Source: Heterotrichella gracilis (lineage: Eukaryota; Sar; Xanthophyceae; Tribonematales; Xanthonemataceae). Taken from it: a stretch of 33,796 nt of DNA. Where the stretch lies: positions 1-33,796 of the forward strand of contig JAULBX010027816.1 in assembly GCA_032358255.1 (NCBI GenBank), given 5' to 3'. The position numbers and the translations under genes are program-made. Of the stretch, positions 9,987 through 23,400 are shown one piece after another. The notes under the pieces are model-generated. The model searched no databases and was not told where the DNA came from. It worked only from the letters and a program-made list of their open reading frames with translations. Position 1 is the first letter of the stretch. Every line of letters starts with the position of its first letter.

Positions 9987-12190
9987 TCACCGCATGGGCC
10001 GCTGGCCATCCACAGCCCCCCCATCGCCCGCGGCATACATCAGCCCCCTATGCAGCCTCGCCACCGCACCCACCAGCTGCACCTCGATGTGCGCTTGGCC
10101 AGGATGGAGGTCAATGGTCTCCACCCCCGTCTCCCCATCCTCCGCCTCCCCCCCTTGACCCGAGCTCCCAGCCACCAGGTACACCCGCTCCTTGCGCGTC
10201 AGCAGCTGGTTGGCAACCACTGCATGCACATGGTACTTGGCCACAGCCTGGCGGGCCTGCAGGGGGGCGGGGGATGAGGTGGTTGGGTCGGGGAGGTCAT
10301 GGTCATTGGGTTTGTGGTGGTTATACGGGGTGAAAGTGGGTGGCCACCACGCCATACCTGGCCACTGCAAGACCGCAAGTGGGGAGCAGTTGAGCAGGTG
10401 TTGTGGGGTGGATGTGGGTGGGTTGCTTGGGGAACAGCACGAGTGTGGAAGGGAGGGAGGGTATCAACATCATGCTGCTTGTTCGCCATGGCTGACAATG
10501 CAGGGAGAGCCACACATTGACACCCAACAGACAGGCCTGCTTCTGCATTCAGAACCAACACTTCTGGACTACACGGTGACCAACCAGTGAACCTGTAGGG
10601 TTGCCGTGTGCACACTACCTTGCTGATGAGGATCGCGTCATCCGTCTCCAGTTTGAAGCTGATGAGGCACGCGTGGGGCGCCCAGTGCTGGCGGATCATT
10701 CCGATCATCTTGGGCACCTGTGCAAGGGCAGCACAGGGTACAATTGTAGGGTAAGTTATATGAGCAAAGGCATTGAGGGTGGTCAAGGGACAGCTGCTGT
10801 GCCTGGCACACAGTGTTTCAGCCCTGGCATGGCACCCTTGGACCAATGCATGTGCGGGGCGAAACTAGTAGCATCCGCCGTTTGGCAAGCAGGTTGTGGG
10901 AGGTCAAAGTAAGTACTTGCATGGCAATAATGCCAAATCAAATGTTGTGTGTACCATGTTTCTAATTCAGTTGAAAATCGTCCCGGCTCCATCATCATTG
11001 GGACAATATAAATTCATGAATTGCCATAGTACCTGCTCCAGCTTCAGCGTGGGCGGCCCCGCTGATGACTGCATCTTGTGCTCCACCTGCGATGGGATGG
11101 GCAAAAGCATGGATTGGAAGAGTAATAATATTGCAACGCAATTGGAAGCCTGTATGAGGCACAAGTGGCGCCATGCCATGGCGCGCCCATGGCACGCCAC
11201 GGCATGGCGCTGCAGGGAGCGGGAGCGGACCAGCAGTGTGACACACCATCTTGCTCCACGGGATGTAGAAGTCTGACACCGCAGCTGCCAAGTACAGCAG
11301 CGCCCTTTCCTGTAGCCCTCGCAAGCACTGGGAGACGCACTTCAGGTACTGCAGTGGGAGCGTAATCGTTGGTGAACGCCGCGGTTGCAATGCATGCTGG
11401 TGGGGGACGGATAGACAAGCGCGGGAGATACAGTGGCACATTCATTGATGCAAATACTTCAATGAAGGGCGGTAGGGAAGGCGCTTACTCACCGCAAGGT
11501 ACTCAAACACGGTTGTGAAAGGAATGCTGATGAGGCGGCCCTGGTGGCGCACCGCCTGCCCTTGAGAGAATGCGCTCAGCAGCTCGGCTGCGGCCCCGCC
11601 CTGCTTCAAGCTGCACCCGCTCTCCTGTATGTCCAGGAACTGCTGCAAAAAGCTGTGTGCATCGTCGCCTGACCAGCCGCCCACAAAGGGCTGGATGGAG
11701 CCCTTGCGGTACATGAATACCACGGCATACCCCTCCTGCGCAGCAACGTGAGCAACTGGGCCAACTTGCCACGTGAAATGCTGCAAAGATGAGTATGCTG
11801 ATGTCAATGGCGCTGTCAATTGGTTTGCATGGTCCCAGTACTTGTCTTGTTTGTGCCCAACTGGGTCCAAAGTAGCTTCCTATATGCTGCTACAAGGCTG
11901 GAATGCGGGTGGCATGGTACATCCCTGCTGGTGAATTTCCAGTGTAAAGTGTGGTGCCAAGAGCTTGCCTGTAGGAAGCACTCTGCTGACAGAGCGCCTC
12001 TTGTGCCTCTGCTGAAGTTGTCCAGGAAGCGCACGCACTGGCGCTCCAGGGGCACGGTGGTGCCACCTGACGTCACCAACGCCACGGGGACGTTCTTACC
12101 AAGTGCTGATACGAAGTTGGAGACCTGGGACTGTATGTGGTCGGTGTTTATGGGGTTGTCTTGGAAGAACTGGGTTGCGGAAACAGCCAT
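9987..12190 (-). CDS. PPCS: Phosphopantothenate-cysteine ligase, six exons
   Basis: Eukaryotic-type phosphopantothenoylcysteine synthetase, the second step of coenzyme A synthesis from pantothenate: it joins cysteine to 4'-phosphopantothenate using a nucleotide triphosphate. Exons on the minus strand: 12190-11969, 11735-11493, 11348-11247, 11086-11033, 10717-10619 and 10256-9987 (TGA). All junctions are phase 0 and total 329 codons, close to plant and animal enzymes. Motifs in order: VALVTSGGTTVPLE (nucleotide loop), RFLDNFSRGTRGALSAE, GYAVVFMYRKGS, YLAAAVSDFYIPW (catalytic core), HKMQSS, LISFKLETDD, and VVANQLLTRKERVYLV. I chose the ATG at 12190 because the family starts shortly before the FF residues; an in-frame ATG at 12262 would add 24 residues. 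Intron 1 appears to use a GC donor (CAG-GCAAGC). The protein is probably cytosolic; I see no transit peptide. Confidence 0.95.
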
Positions 12191-13309
12191 GGTGGGGGAT
12201 GCGTTACATGCAGTACACAGTGCTCCAACAATGCAGGCAGTGGGTTCGAACGGGTTGAGCACAATTTCAAGATAGTATCAGGTAGTTGTTAGCGTGTCTA
12301 GTTCTGCAGGAAAAGCGCGGCGAAAAAAGCTTATGGCGACACAGATGCATGCATGCATGCATTTGCACATACCCCGTAATTCCCCCTTCCCCCTTGCCTA
12401 CGCCTGCAGTTGAGGCCTTAATTTGGTTCTTATTCGAAGTGGGTGCTACAGTGCACACCTGCCCTTGTCTTTTCCTCACGCAAGCTATTATCTTTGTTCA
12501 TTGCAACGTCCATTAGGTTGCCCGTTTGCCTCCCAGCCCGATTGTTTTTCTAACCCCTCGACCCATGCAACTTACAATTCCGCACAGCGTCGAAAGAACT
12601 CTTGCAGTACTCCTCATACGTAGCAATACCACTTTGCATTACGTCCACTGCAGCCGCAGCATACTTTAGTTGCCTGTCTGCCAAACCGGCAGATCACTCA
12701 ACCAGTGATGCCCCTCCACAATAAAGCCATCAGTTAGTACTGACTGCAGCAATAGCTGCTTCAGTCGGTCAGCAGTTGAGACCTTTTGGAGACGGGGATA
12801 GGCTGCTCCTTCCACGGCTTGCTTGGCATGTAGTGAGGCTACGCGCAAGACATTAGATCCCACAACAGGTGTGTGGGTGGACACCCATATGCATGCATAG
12901 AAGTTCAGGCACACAAGCCCCGCAGTTGGCGTTGTTACGTGCTGGTGGTGTCTTTCACTCCTTACATATCCATAAGGAAGCCACAACTGACAGCGCCACA
13001 ACTGACAGACTCCGTGCGCTGAGTGAATTTGCCCACTGTCCTTTGTCGCGTTGTTGCACTGTTGGTTGCTTTGGCTTGAACAATGTAGTGTAGCTATAGC
13101 TCCACACTGTATCTGCTCTTGCACGTGCAATAAGGTAGGCAGCCTTAAGCGCTCAATTCAAGCCGCGCATGCATACAGGTTTGTTAGTTACATTAATAGT
13201 AGAAGTACAGCAAGGCAAGTAGTCAGGGTTTTGCACAGCCAGGGCCAAATCAATATAAACTGTTACTTTTGCACACCCTGTGCTATATTGCGTGTATTGT
13301 CGTGAGGAC
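12191..13309. other. Divergent intergenic region between PPCS and the GT92 gene
   Basis: Shared 5' region of two divergently transcribed genes. It contains an ATGCATGC-type palindromic run (about 12344-12361) and another near 12888. No convincing exon or TATA box was seen. Confidence 0.5.
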
Positions 13310-15476
13310 ATGGGTGTGGGTCGCAGGGCATGCTGCTGGAGAATGGGCAGACGCCACACACCAGCTCCCAGCACGTTCCTGCTCTGCCTTGCCCTGACCG
13401 CTGCCCTCCTGGGGGACTCGCCATGCCTCAGCGCTCGGGATCGGGTGGGCAAGCTCGGAGGCAGCACGCCAATCTCAGCCAAGTGCATGCGCCAGGCCTT
13501 CAGGGTCTTGCCAGACGGGCGGGTACGCACTACGCCTCAACTACAGTTACAGTAACATGCATGCATACCCGTGACGGCCACATGCTGTGCGTTCCTGTCC
13601 TTCACAAGAAGATGCCAGATACCAGCCCCATGTTGCCCATGGAAGAAACTTGAACCCTGCATTTCTGGCTTGGTGGTAGGGGGTACATTGCGCCATACAG
13701 CCTTGCCAGCATTCTGGCAAGCACGTGCCTGAAGTAAATACAGGTAATTAGTTATTGGATTATGTGAGGTCCAGGAGTACAGCAAGGTTAGCAGTCACAA
13801 CCATGCACAGCGTTGAAGTAAGGGACCAAATGACAATGATAAATAAATGAATAAATATTTAAAAAAGTGATATATTCATGTTTATTGACTAACAAATAAA
13901 TGTACCCCTTTTTCCTCTCTTTGCAGGTTGAGGCCAACGAGGCCGAGCTGTCCGACTCCTTTGTGGGCTTCATCCAGAAGCAGCAGGCGCTGTGGAAGCG
14001 CGAGCAGGCAGAGGCGGAGCACAAGGTGAGCCAGCTGAAGCAGGAGATCGCGCGGCTCAAGGCCATCAAGTCCAAAAAGGCATCGGAGCAGTCCTACATG
14101 GCGGTGTGCCTGGCAGTGAAGGACCAGAACCGGGACATCGGGGAGTGGCTGGACCACCACCGGCGCATGGGCGTGGGCAAGGTGTACCTGTACGACAACA
14201 ACAGCAAGCACCCCATGATCAAGAGCGTGTACCCGTTTGTGGACTCGGGCTTTGTGGACTACCACTTCATGGCGCAGGTGGGGGTAGGGTCAGGGCAGGG
14301 TCTAGGGTTTGTGGAGCATTACTTCATGTGGCGCAGGTAGGTAGGTCCCAGCAGCCATGCATGCAGGGCGGCCTGTTGCATCCCATGTAGGCACAGATAC
14401 AGGGCAAGCATTGCAGCTTATGCCCCTTTATGTCCAGCCATATCACTGAGCCTAGTCAAGTTGGTTGCTATTTATCATCACATGGCCGGACATGACCAGT
14501 CCTAGATTGGCAAGGTCACTTGCAATTCAATCACGCTTGGCCCAGGTTGGATGCATCCACCATCAATAGCCACAGACCATGCACTCCTGCCATCGCAGCA
14601 GCCCCATATGTACTGAACTTACTTGACTCTAGGACCTTGGATGGCGCAAGTTCAATTAAATCCGGTTAAATTATCTGAAAGGAATAATGTGAAATGATGA
14701 AATTGCTTTGTGCTGTGGCTGACTGCTCATCTGCACTGCATGAGCTCAGGCCATCGATATGGGGCTGTTCAGTGGGGATAGGACGTGGTCGGTGTTCTGG
14801 TGAAAGACGAATGCATGGACCTGGCATGTTAGCTGCACTGCTGTAATGGAACTAACCATCATCCCTCCTGGTGCAGAACATCTCCCACCCGCAGATGTGG
14901 ATCTACAACACCTGCCTGGGCGAGAACCGGCACAAGCACCGGTGGATCGCCTTCATCGACGCGGACGAGTTCATCATCCCCAAGGGGGAGGTCACACGAT
15001 TAGGCACCTGGCTCAAGGGCTTTGAGGAGTTTGGCGGGGTGGCGCTCAACTGGCAGATGTTTGGATCCAGCGGGCACCAGACGCGACCCTCGGGGGGCAC
15101 CTTGCGCAGCTACACAAAGTGCGTGGCGCGCGACAACTACCACAACCACCACGTCAAGACCATCGCCAACACCAAGTTTGTGATGATGATGGCGGGGCCG
15201 CACCACGCAAAGTACCACGGGGGGAAGTTCGCGGTGAACGAGAGGCGGGAGCGGGTGGAGGGCGCGTTTAGCAAGAGCGTGGCGGTCAGCTCCTGGGCCC
15301 TGCACCACTACGTGATCAAGTCGAGGGAGGAGTACAGCGCCAAGATGGCGCGCGGGTCGGCCATGGGCAACTTCAAGACCATCCAGTTCTTCGACATGAT
15401 AGACAGCAAGGCCAACCTGACGTGCATGGAGGCACAGCCCTGGGCGGACCAGGTGCCAGCCATGTACATTTCGTGA
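13310..15476 (+). CDS. GT92-family (DUF23) glycosyltransferase with N-terminal signal or anchor
   Basis: Predicted Golgi or secretory-pathway glycosyltransferase of family GT92, which includes plant beta-1,4-galactan synthases and animal galactosyltransferases. Three exons: 13310-13522, 13927-14277 and 14877-15476 (TGA), all joined in phase 0, about 387 residues. Exon 1 has a basic N-terminus then a hydrophobic stretch (TFLLCLALTAALLG) typical of a signal peptide or type II anchor. Exon 2 begins with a Glu/Lys-rich coiled-coil-like stem (about residues 85-115), then the GT92 start CLAVKDQNRDIGEWLDHH. Exon 3 has the GT-A metal-binding DXD site in WIAFIDADEFI and further family blocks (GVALNWQMFGSSGH and WALHHYVIKS). 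Donor and acceptor sugars cannot be read from sequence. An extra coding piece inside intron 1 cannot be excluded, but phases fit without it. Confidence 0.87.
14251..14340 (+). repeat. Exon-edge echo at the exon 2 donor of the GT92 gene
   Basis: The exon 2 end (TTTGTGGACTACCACTTCAT, then GGCGCAGGTG, 14251-14280) recurs diverged at 14308-14340, with a 2-base insertion and its own GCGCAG-GTAG donor. The linker contains GGGTCTAGGG. Confidence 0.88.
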
Positions 15477-17471
15477 GGGGGGGGGTCTGGGGTGTGGGGT
15501 AGGGAGGGAGAGAGGGGTCGGCAGGGCTCAGTGGACCTGCAGCCCAGCATGCCTTGTAGTGCAATTTGGGGGGGAACCAGGGGCTTTGAAAGGCTCGAGT
15601 TCGATGCGCATGCTGGGTTGGCGTGAACCACTTAGGCAGATTGAGATCGCCAGCCAGTTCACGAATGCCTAAAGTTGAGGGTCGTGGCCCAAAGAGTGGA
15701 CAATAATGGCAAGGCCAGCAAGAAGGTGACACTGGATCATTTCACTGAACTTTGGTACCTCCTAAGATGGCTGCTTCTGTCACAGACTTTGACAGCGCCT
15801 AGGGGGAACAGTGGGCCCAGGAATTGCGACATCCAAAACCACACTTGTATATATGCTTGAGTCAGCTGGCGCGAGTTGTGTGGCTATATTTCGCATACTG
15901 TGGTTGGACCATTGTAAGTAATAAACCTTCACCGCCTCTTTGTGTCCTTCGTTTCAAGTGACTTGCAGCCCAGCACATGCATACATGCCGTGGGCAATGG
16001 TGACCCTTGCAGGCCCTAGCTGCTTGATCAAGGCCGCGTTCCACCTCACATCCTTAACCCCCTGCAACTACTTATGTTCCTGCGCTGCACTCAGGGGCAG
16101 GCATGGCCGCACTGGTCAAACTGCTAGCACTAGAGACCAACGTCAAGAGTCGAGTCTGTAGCTTCTCTCCGGAGCAGGCCTTGTTATGACTATGTGCACC
16201 CTGTGCAGGCCTGTACACATGTTGCAGACGTACGACATAAATGTGTTGTTATTCGGGTCTGATATGCACACCTGCGCTTCTCTGCGCTTCAACCTTGACG
16301 CTTCGTAGCAAACAGGCGTCAAAGACTCTTCAAATTAACCATCTCGACGCCCCCTTTGGATCCACGCCTCCGGAGTACGTCAGCATATGCATGCATGCCT
16401 CACGCTGCCACCTGGCCAACCTTTTGCAGTCGGCCCAGTGTGTCTTCTGTGTACCTGCTCAGAGGTAGGCGTCAATTGAGAACAACGTTTCTACGACTCC
16501 GCAAGTCAAGCAACGCTAGTGAGTGCTTCTAAGCTAGAGCTAAAGAACTAGAACTAGGCAACTAGCTAAATATAGTTCACTCAACACTGTTCCTCGCTAT
16601 CGCACCCCCGTGCACGCCCACCCTTCATCTTTGAAACGTCAAGCATATTGTTGAGTTGTCGCGGTGGTGTGCCCGAATGCCTGTCTGGTTCACCAGGTGT
16701 ATATGCGCCAGGCGACTAGGTGCACACATATATGGCTTACAAATATATGTTCGTATAAAAGTCAGGTTTGCCTACGTATAATATTTCACAAGTGAGTTCC
16801 GCTGCAAGTTTCTTTTTTGGGGCTTTCAATCGCTGTGTCGTGCTTGGATGAAACCTCAGGCGTAGGTTCTAACCACGGTGTGCTGTGTGCATGCATATGC
16901 ATTTGCCGTAACATGCATGCATGCCGCGCCAAGCCTCCAGCTGGCGGTGGATCCTGCAGGCCGGTCCCCATGTAGATCTAGGCACCCTGTTGACATATGC
17001 AGTGAACGTGTGATGAGTGGAGGTGCTTAGCAGCTGTGTTCACTTCCGGAGCTGGTGCTCTAATGTAGTAATACTACTCATCCATATCCAAAGGCAGTTG
17101 GCAACCTGGCCGTGGCCTGTGCAGGGCACATGCTTAACCCGATAACGGGCGCAGCATGCAGGTGGGTGCACGAACGGTTCACCGTAGCTAACAGACATAG
17201 GTCTGGAGTAAGACTGCAAGAACAGCATGCGCCGATGTAATGCTGCGACAACGTTGTTAACAAATCTCACAGTGGTGCACACGTGGCTCCTTCTGCAGGT
17301 GGAAGGTCATTAATACCCCGGGGCCCAGCGTTCAGTGGCCAGGTTAGCCACCTTGCTTGACATATATGCCCAAGTAGCCAGCTACACATGTAGCAGTTTC
17401 GAGTTTGCACAGTTGCAGCTCGTGGAGCTGTTTGAGGAAAGTCAGCCACCTATAGTTACCAACAGGCGGCT
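15477..17471. other. Intergenic region between the GT92 and hydroxyproline-rich genes
   Basis: About 2 kb with no exon chain I can support. It holds the GT92 3' UTR, several CATATGCATGCATG-type palindromes (16384, 16891 and 16912 areas) and an AT-rich stretch near 16725-16785. Confidence 0.5.
15913..15917 (+). terminator. Possible TGTAA polyadenylation signal of the GT92 gene
   Basis: TGTAA followed directly by GTAATAAACC, about 437 bases after the stop codon. It fits an algal poly(A) signal, but motif content alone is weak evidence. Confidence 0.35.
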
Positions 17472-20400
17472 ATGGGCCGGGCGTCCATGCCAGCAAGCGG
17501 GCTGCTGAGCCTGATCTTGCTTGCCGCCAGCCTCTCCACCACACTGGCTACAAGAAGGTGACCACGCTTTGAGCATGCTGTGAAGACAAATGCACACGTC
17601 AACCACGCCATGCCATGCCACGCCAGTGGCATGATGCCACTAGTTTTGATGTGTTTTAATGCTTATTCTGATGCGAGGCAAGCAAGGTGTTGTTGCAAAC
17701 CATGTGGTCCACAGACCTCTAAAGGAATCCCACGCAGGCATGTGCATTTGAAGCAAGGTTACCTGCAAACCTACACCCTACACCCTAAAACCCTACACCA
17801 TGCGCATGGCCATGGGGGGCCACGTGTGCAGACAAGGCTGGCTGATATCAAGGCATATTACCCGCAGTCACTGACCAACCCGCAGACCCTAACTCTGAAC
17901 ATGTGATATGCCAAGGTGAAGCAACTAAAGCAGTGTCCCTCTTTCTAGGCCCCCACCGAAACTACCTTCCCGCCACCCACCGCCCAAGCCTCCCAGACCG
18001 CCACCGCCATCACCCAAGCCTCCACCAAAACCATCACCCCAGCCGCCAAGCCCCAAACGCCCACCACCCAGACCTCCCTCCCCCAAACCGCCCCCACCTC
18101 CACGCCCGCCACCACCGCCATCCCCACATCCCCCACCCCCAAAACCACGCCCATCTCCCAAGCCGCCCAGCCCCAAACCCCCACCGCGGCCATCCCCCAA
18201 GCCGCCATCACCAGAGCCCCCATCACCGGCGCCCCCCTCCCCTACTCCCCCTCCCTTTCCCCCACCATCGCCTCCTTCCCCTCCTCCATTTCCTCCAGGA
18301 CCCCTCTCAGCAGGTGAGCCAGTCTCTCTTTGCCAATGCCCATGGCATGAATGCATGAAGTCAGGCACCGGTACTCAACAGCCGCTGCATGCGTACCTCG
18401 AGTGTGGCTGTTGGGCAGCACATGTATATTATATATATAAATATAAATATATATGCATGGGCAGCATATGTGGCTGCCGCCATTGTGTCAGCTAGATCAT
18501 GCACATGGCCTACCCGCCCTCAAAGGTTTTACTTCCCAAGATTGCAGCTGCCAGTCCCACATGTTAAGGTAAACATGACAGCGATATTTTGGTTTGACAG
18601 ACGATTTATCGGAAAGCACGAAATGCGCATGCATACAATGGTGCATGCGCATGCGTACCTCGCCAGCAAGCATCCCAGCAACATGTGCCTGAAACCCTAG
18701 AAACTCTGCATACACTTTTAGTGTTCAATGAAATGGCTCTGGTATTTTAGAAGGGATTCATCATATTTTCAACATCGTTTCCATAGGCAGGTACCAATGA
18801 ACTTCAAAAGTTATTATTGAAGCAGGCCCTGTTTTAGGCAACATCCATGTATGGTAGATATACGTGTCATCTATTTTTCAGGTGCCTAGTTTTCCAGGCG
18901 CCCGCGGGATATATATAAACAATTCATTTGCCATCCGCACCTGTCACAAAAGCCCGGCGTGGCCCATGGGTTGGGTTCTCGTAAGGAACTTTCTAAGGCT
19001 ACTACCCTGGCTCCAAAGTTGCAATGAAAGTACTTGCGTTTGATCATATGCAGGGCTTGATGTGGTGGTAACTTGCGCCCACCCAACTGCTGTCATCATC
19101 CGTGACTCCATTGGCCAGTCCTTCACCCCGTTGAACACACTGACCAACCTGTATGTGGACAAGATTGATGTGTGGATTGAGCCAGACTACTACCTCACCT
19201 CCTACTTTTTGGAGTTGCACCTTGATAGTCCTGATGGAACCCTTGTAGCCACCTCAGAAGTAGAGGATGTGGCGCCCAACGATGATGACTCGCCCCCAGC
19301 ATGGTGCGTGGGATATCCGCATGCGTAATGTAACAGCGGTTTTTTCAAAGCTAACAAGGAGTGACATGCATGCCTTCATTGAAAGCTCTTAGACAGTGTG
19401 ACATTACTTACCATCTGCTAGCATTATCATACCAGTGGTATTTCCAGAAGCGCCATTGCATGCACGTTGAGGACGTGAACAACATTTCTCCATTGTGCAA
19501 GCTGTATTTCATACCACTAATTGGCAATGGCAGACAGGATAGATGAAAAGACAACATACATCGGACAGGATAAATAAAAAGACAAAATACATTGGACAGG
19601 AAGGAATAGGCATTGCTGGTTGTGGTGTGTTGCCGTGTATATGAGCATTTTGTTTCTTTATTTATTTCTTTAGGCAGAGTTGCAAAACATACATCCAAAT
19701 TCCATTGTGTGTGTGTGTGTGTGCGTGCAGGGTTTCTTTCACCATCACCCGGTACCACAGGCCCGATCAACGCTGGCCAGATGTATGCTTGGAAGCTGGT
19801 GAGGACATCCACCTATGGTGGTGTGCTCTTCTCCTGCCCAAATTCCATCTCTGGGATTGGCTACATTGAGGGCACCATCTTGCGGCTGGAAAAAGATTTC
19901 ATGTTCCGATTGTGGTGCTACCACCCCCAAGCCCCCCTCCCCCACCAACCCCCCCGCCGCCGTCACCTCCAACTCCCCCTCCATCTCCCCCACCACCCCC
20001 CGCTCCCCCTCCCCCTCCCTCCCCCCCACCATCACCTCCTCCACCTTCCTCACCACCTCTTCCACCAGGTGAGCCAGTCTCTGCTCGCCAATACTACATA
20101 GCAGAAATACATGAGATTATGGGTTCATCAGTACCCAACAGCCGCACACATGCCTACACAGATTGTAAGTGCTGGGTTGCTCATGTACCTTATGCATGGC
20201 GTTGCACACGGGTTGGTATTATGTATCCTATGCACATGGTCCCGGAGGTAATTTGTTGGAGAGTGCATCTGCGGATCCCCACATGACTCATGTGCCACTC
20301 GGAGTGCCATGACAGTTGAAATATATATTGGATCGTGAGGCACAACAGATTATTAGATACAAGTATTTATCAAGTCGCTATGTCAATGGGAGTGATTGTA

Positions 20401-23400
20401 GCCTGGCTGGCCCATGATTCGCTCATATAATGCTGCATACCCAACAACGCAAGGCAGCCTGCAATGGACCCGCAATACATGGCACTATTGAGAGAGGAGT
20501 GACTGTGTGTGTGCGCCCATGTGCAGGACTGGATGTGGTAGTCAACTGCACTAACCCATATGGACCGAGTACTATTGAAGGCGCCGGTCAGACCTTCACC
20601 CCCCTCAGCCCGCTGCCCAACTTGTATGTAGACAGGATCGACGTGTATATTGCACCAAATCGTTTCTATGACGTATACTACAGGCTGGAGCTGCACCTTG
20701 ACAGCCCTAACGGAACCCTAGTGGCCACCTCATTGGAGGAAGGTGTGTGGCCAAGCTACGTGAGCCCCTTTCCAAAATGGTGCGCCAGTCGTAATGACAA
20801 CAATATTGAGTAGTAATTACGACAATAATTGATTAGAATTACAGCATTACTTGATTAGTACGTACAAGAAATAAAATGTCATCTGGAATTAAATACGAAA
20901 TTACAACTAGAAACACTGTAGTCACACAGCGCCAACAAATACAAAACGCCATCATTGAAAAGACTCAGACATTGTACCATATGCACGCATTTTGGCTGCA
21001 AAGAGGTACTGGCCACACATGTTGTACATTGGAGGCATGAACACCAACGCCCTATTGGTATTCTGCCAGCACTGGTTGAGATTTAGTACTCAGTAGGCTG
21101 GCGGCTATGAGATTAGTAATAGGCATTGCAGGGTAGAGGAAGACGAGATAGGAACTTCAGGTTAGCAAAGATGAGCAGAGCACTGTACCCACCGATTGGT
21201 GGTCAAACTCAAACTCCTTTATGTTCATTAACTGCCGTCCGTGTGGCACTGTGCGCAGGGTATCTTTTATCTTCAGTGGCATCACTGCCCCTGTCCATGC
21301 TGGTCAGGTGTATGCGTGGAAGATTTGGGCATCTTTTACATCTGGTGGGTACTTTTACTGCCCCGATGTCATCCCTGGGAATCGCTTCAATGGGGACGTT
21401 CCAAACCTGCTCTATAATTTTGTGTTCCAATTGCGAACAAAAGAGGTGCTACCGCCCCCAAGCCCACCACCAGCGCCCCCACCACCACCATCACCACCTC
21501 CATCACCTCCTTCCCCTCCTAACCCTCCCCCATTGCCTATTCCACCTGGTAAGTCAGCCACTTCTTGCTAGTGCTGCATGGCATGCATGCATGATGTCTA
21601 CCATAAATTCCCGCACATGCATGCGTACATTGATGGTATGTCTACTAAACAGCTCATGCATGGCGGTGCACCATCATAGTCATTTATGTATATATATATA
21701 TGTGTGTTTATTTATTTAGGTATTTATTTACTTAGGTCATGCTTGGGCGATGCATCATCATAGTCATGCGTATTATGCACAAACATGAGGTTGCCGTGCG
21801 GCTCCTAGGACACCACAGGCTAAGGTGTCATTAATAGTAATCATAAACAATCATATGTATGTGGTATGATGAATGATCAGGTGGTCGCATTAGAAGGCTG
21901 CAAGGGGAAAACATTGACCATGCCATGCCAACGGTGCTGGAGACCACATGTGCATAGTACTATGTGTTCATCACTATTTTAATCCTTCACACCAACAGCG
22001 CAAGCAGCGTGACTAGCATGCCCCACAACCTGCAACATATTGAAAGAGAGGAGTGACTACCCATGCGCATGTGCAGGGCTGGATGTAGAGATTGCGTGTG
22101 CAAACCCACGTGCAAATGTGTACAACGCCGACCCTGGGCCATCCACATATCCATCCTGTTCATTCGCACAACTCTTTTCCCAGACCTTCACCCCGCGGAG
22201 CACCCTCCCAAACCTGTATGTGGACAGGATTGAAGTATTGATCTGGTCAGCCTCCATTGGATACACTAGCTTCTACCTAATAGTGCGCCTTGACAGCCCT
22301 GATGGCCCCGTGATCGCCTCCTCGCCAGTGGTTATGGTTGAGCCCGATGTCCACTGGTGGGTGGGACATGGTGTGCATGCACTGAAGTGTAGGTTTAGGG
22401 CACAAACCCTGAACCCTAAAGAGTCGCACCCAGTGTACTAACTGCCAACAAGAGCTCAAAGTTCTGCCATCATCAAAACTTTGCACGCACCATACAATAT
22501 GACATACCGTATCCTAAAAAATTGTTTGCAATGTTGCATATACAATAGAGTTGCTATGCCGCCTTATTTACGCCTTTGGCGTCTGTTTTCTTTTCTTTTC
22601 TTTTCTTAGAGACGAAAAATACATGGACAACATTGGCCCACTGGCATGTTGAGCACGGTCTATGATTCTAATATCACATTATCATACAAGGCAATAGATC
22701 AAACTCTATGGCAGGATAATATCATAGTACGTACTTTAGGCAGAGCAATGCCATGCAATACCATGCAGACCATTGCACACTGTTCCAAACTCAAATCTTG
22801 TGGGTGCAGGGTGTCTTTCCCCATCCCCGGCACCTCCGCCCCCATCAACGCTAATCAGGTGTACGCTTGGACGGTGGTGGATATTAATGCCGACACAGCC
22901 CAGCTGTTTGGCGGCGGCTCCGCATTCCTCTGCCCCGATGTCATCCCTGGGATGGGTTACTACGAGAATTTCTGGCCGCAAACCACCTGGCCAGGCTACG
23001 ATTTTCAGTTCAAGCTGTTAACTAAAGTAATGCTACCACCGCCGCCATCACCACCGCCCCCACCACCCGAGCCCCCGTCACCAAGCCCCCCTCCGCCTTC
23101 CCCCACCCCTTACTCGATTTACCTGCATTTGCGCAGCGTCACCCCCTTCTCGGAAGGGTCCGCCCCCGCCCCGCACATCGTGCACCCACTCCTCCTCTTT
23201 CCCCCCTTGCCACGTGGACCAGGGGGGGCGCCTTCCCCCCCACTGCCACCACTCCCCCCACCACCACCACCGCCCCCACCCCTGCCCCCTCCCGCCTCGC
23301 CCACAGCCATGCCCACATCCGGTGAGGGCACAGCAATGGGGGCGATGAGGGCGTACATGTGCACCCTCCTCCCCTCACGGCATCCCCCTCGGTGTACAAC

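Noticed and set aside
12238..12256. Second Pol III B-box-like word (GGTTCGAAC) upstream of PPCS
   Set aside because: No A box or stem structure nearby; probably chance.
12344..12361. ATGCATGC palindrome runs as regulatory elements
   Set aside because: Similar words are scattered across the whole window, in introns and intergenic DNA alike, so they are not specific.
17903..18358. His/Pro-rich frame across the Pro-rich exon
   Set aside because: It is an alternative frame of exon 2 of the hydroxyproline-rich gene; the PPSPKPPP frame is the one that joins the signal-peptide exon and the next domain in phase.
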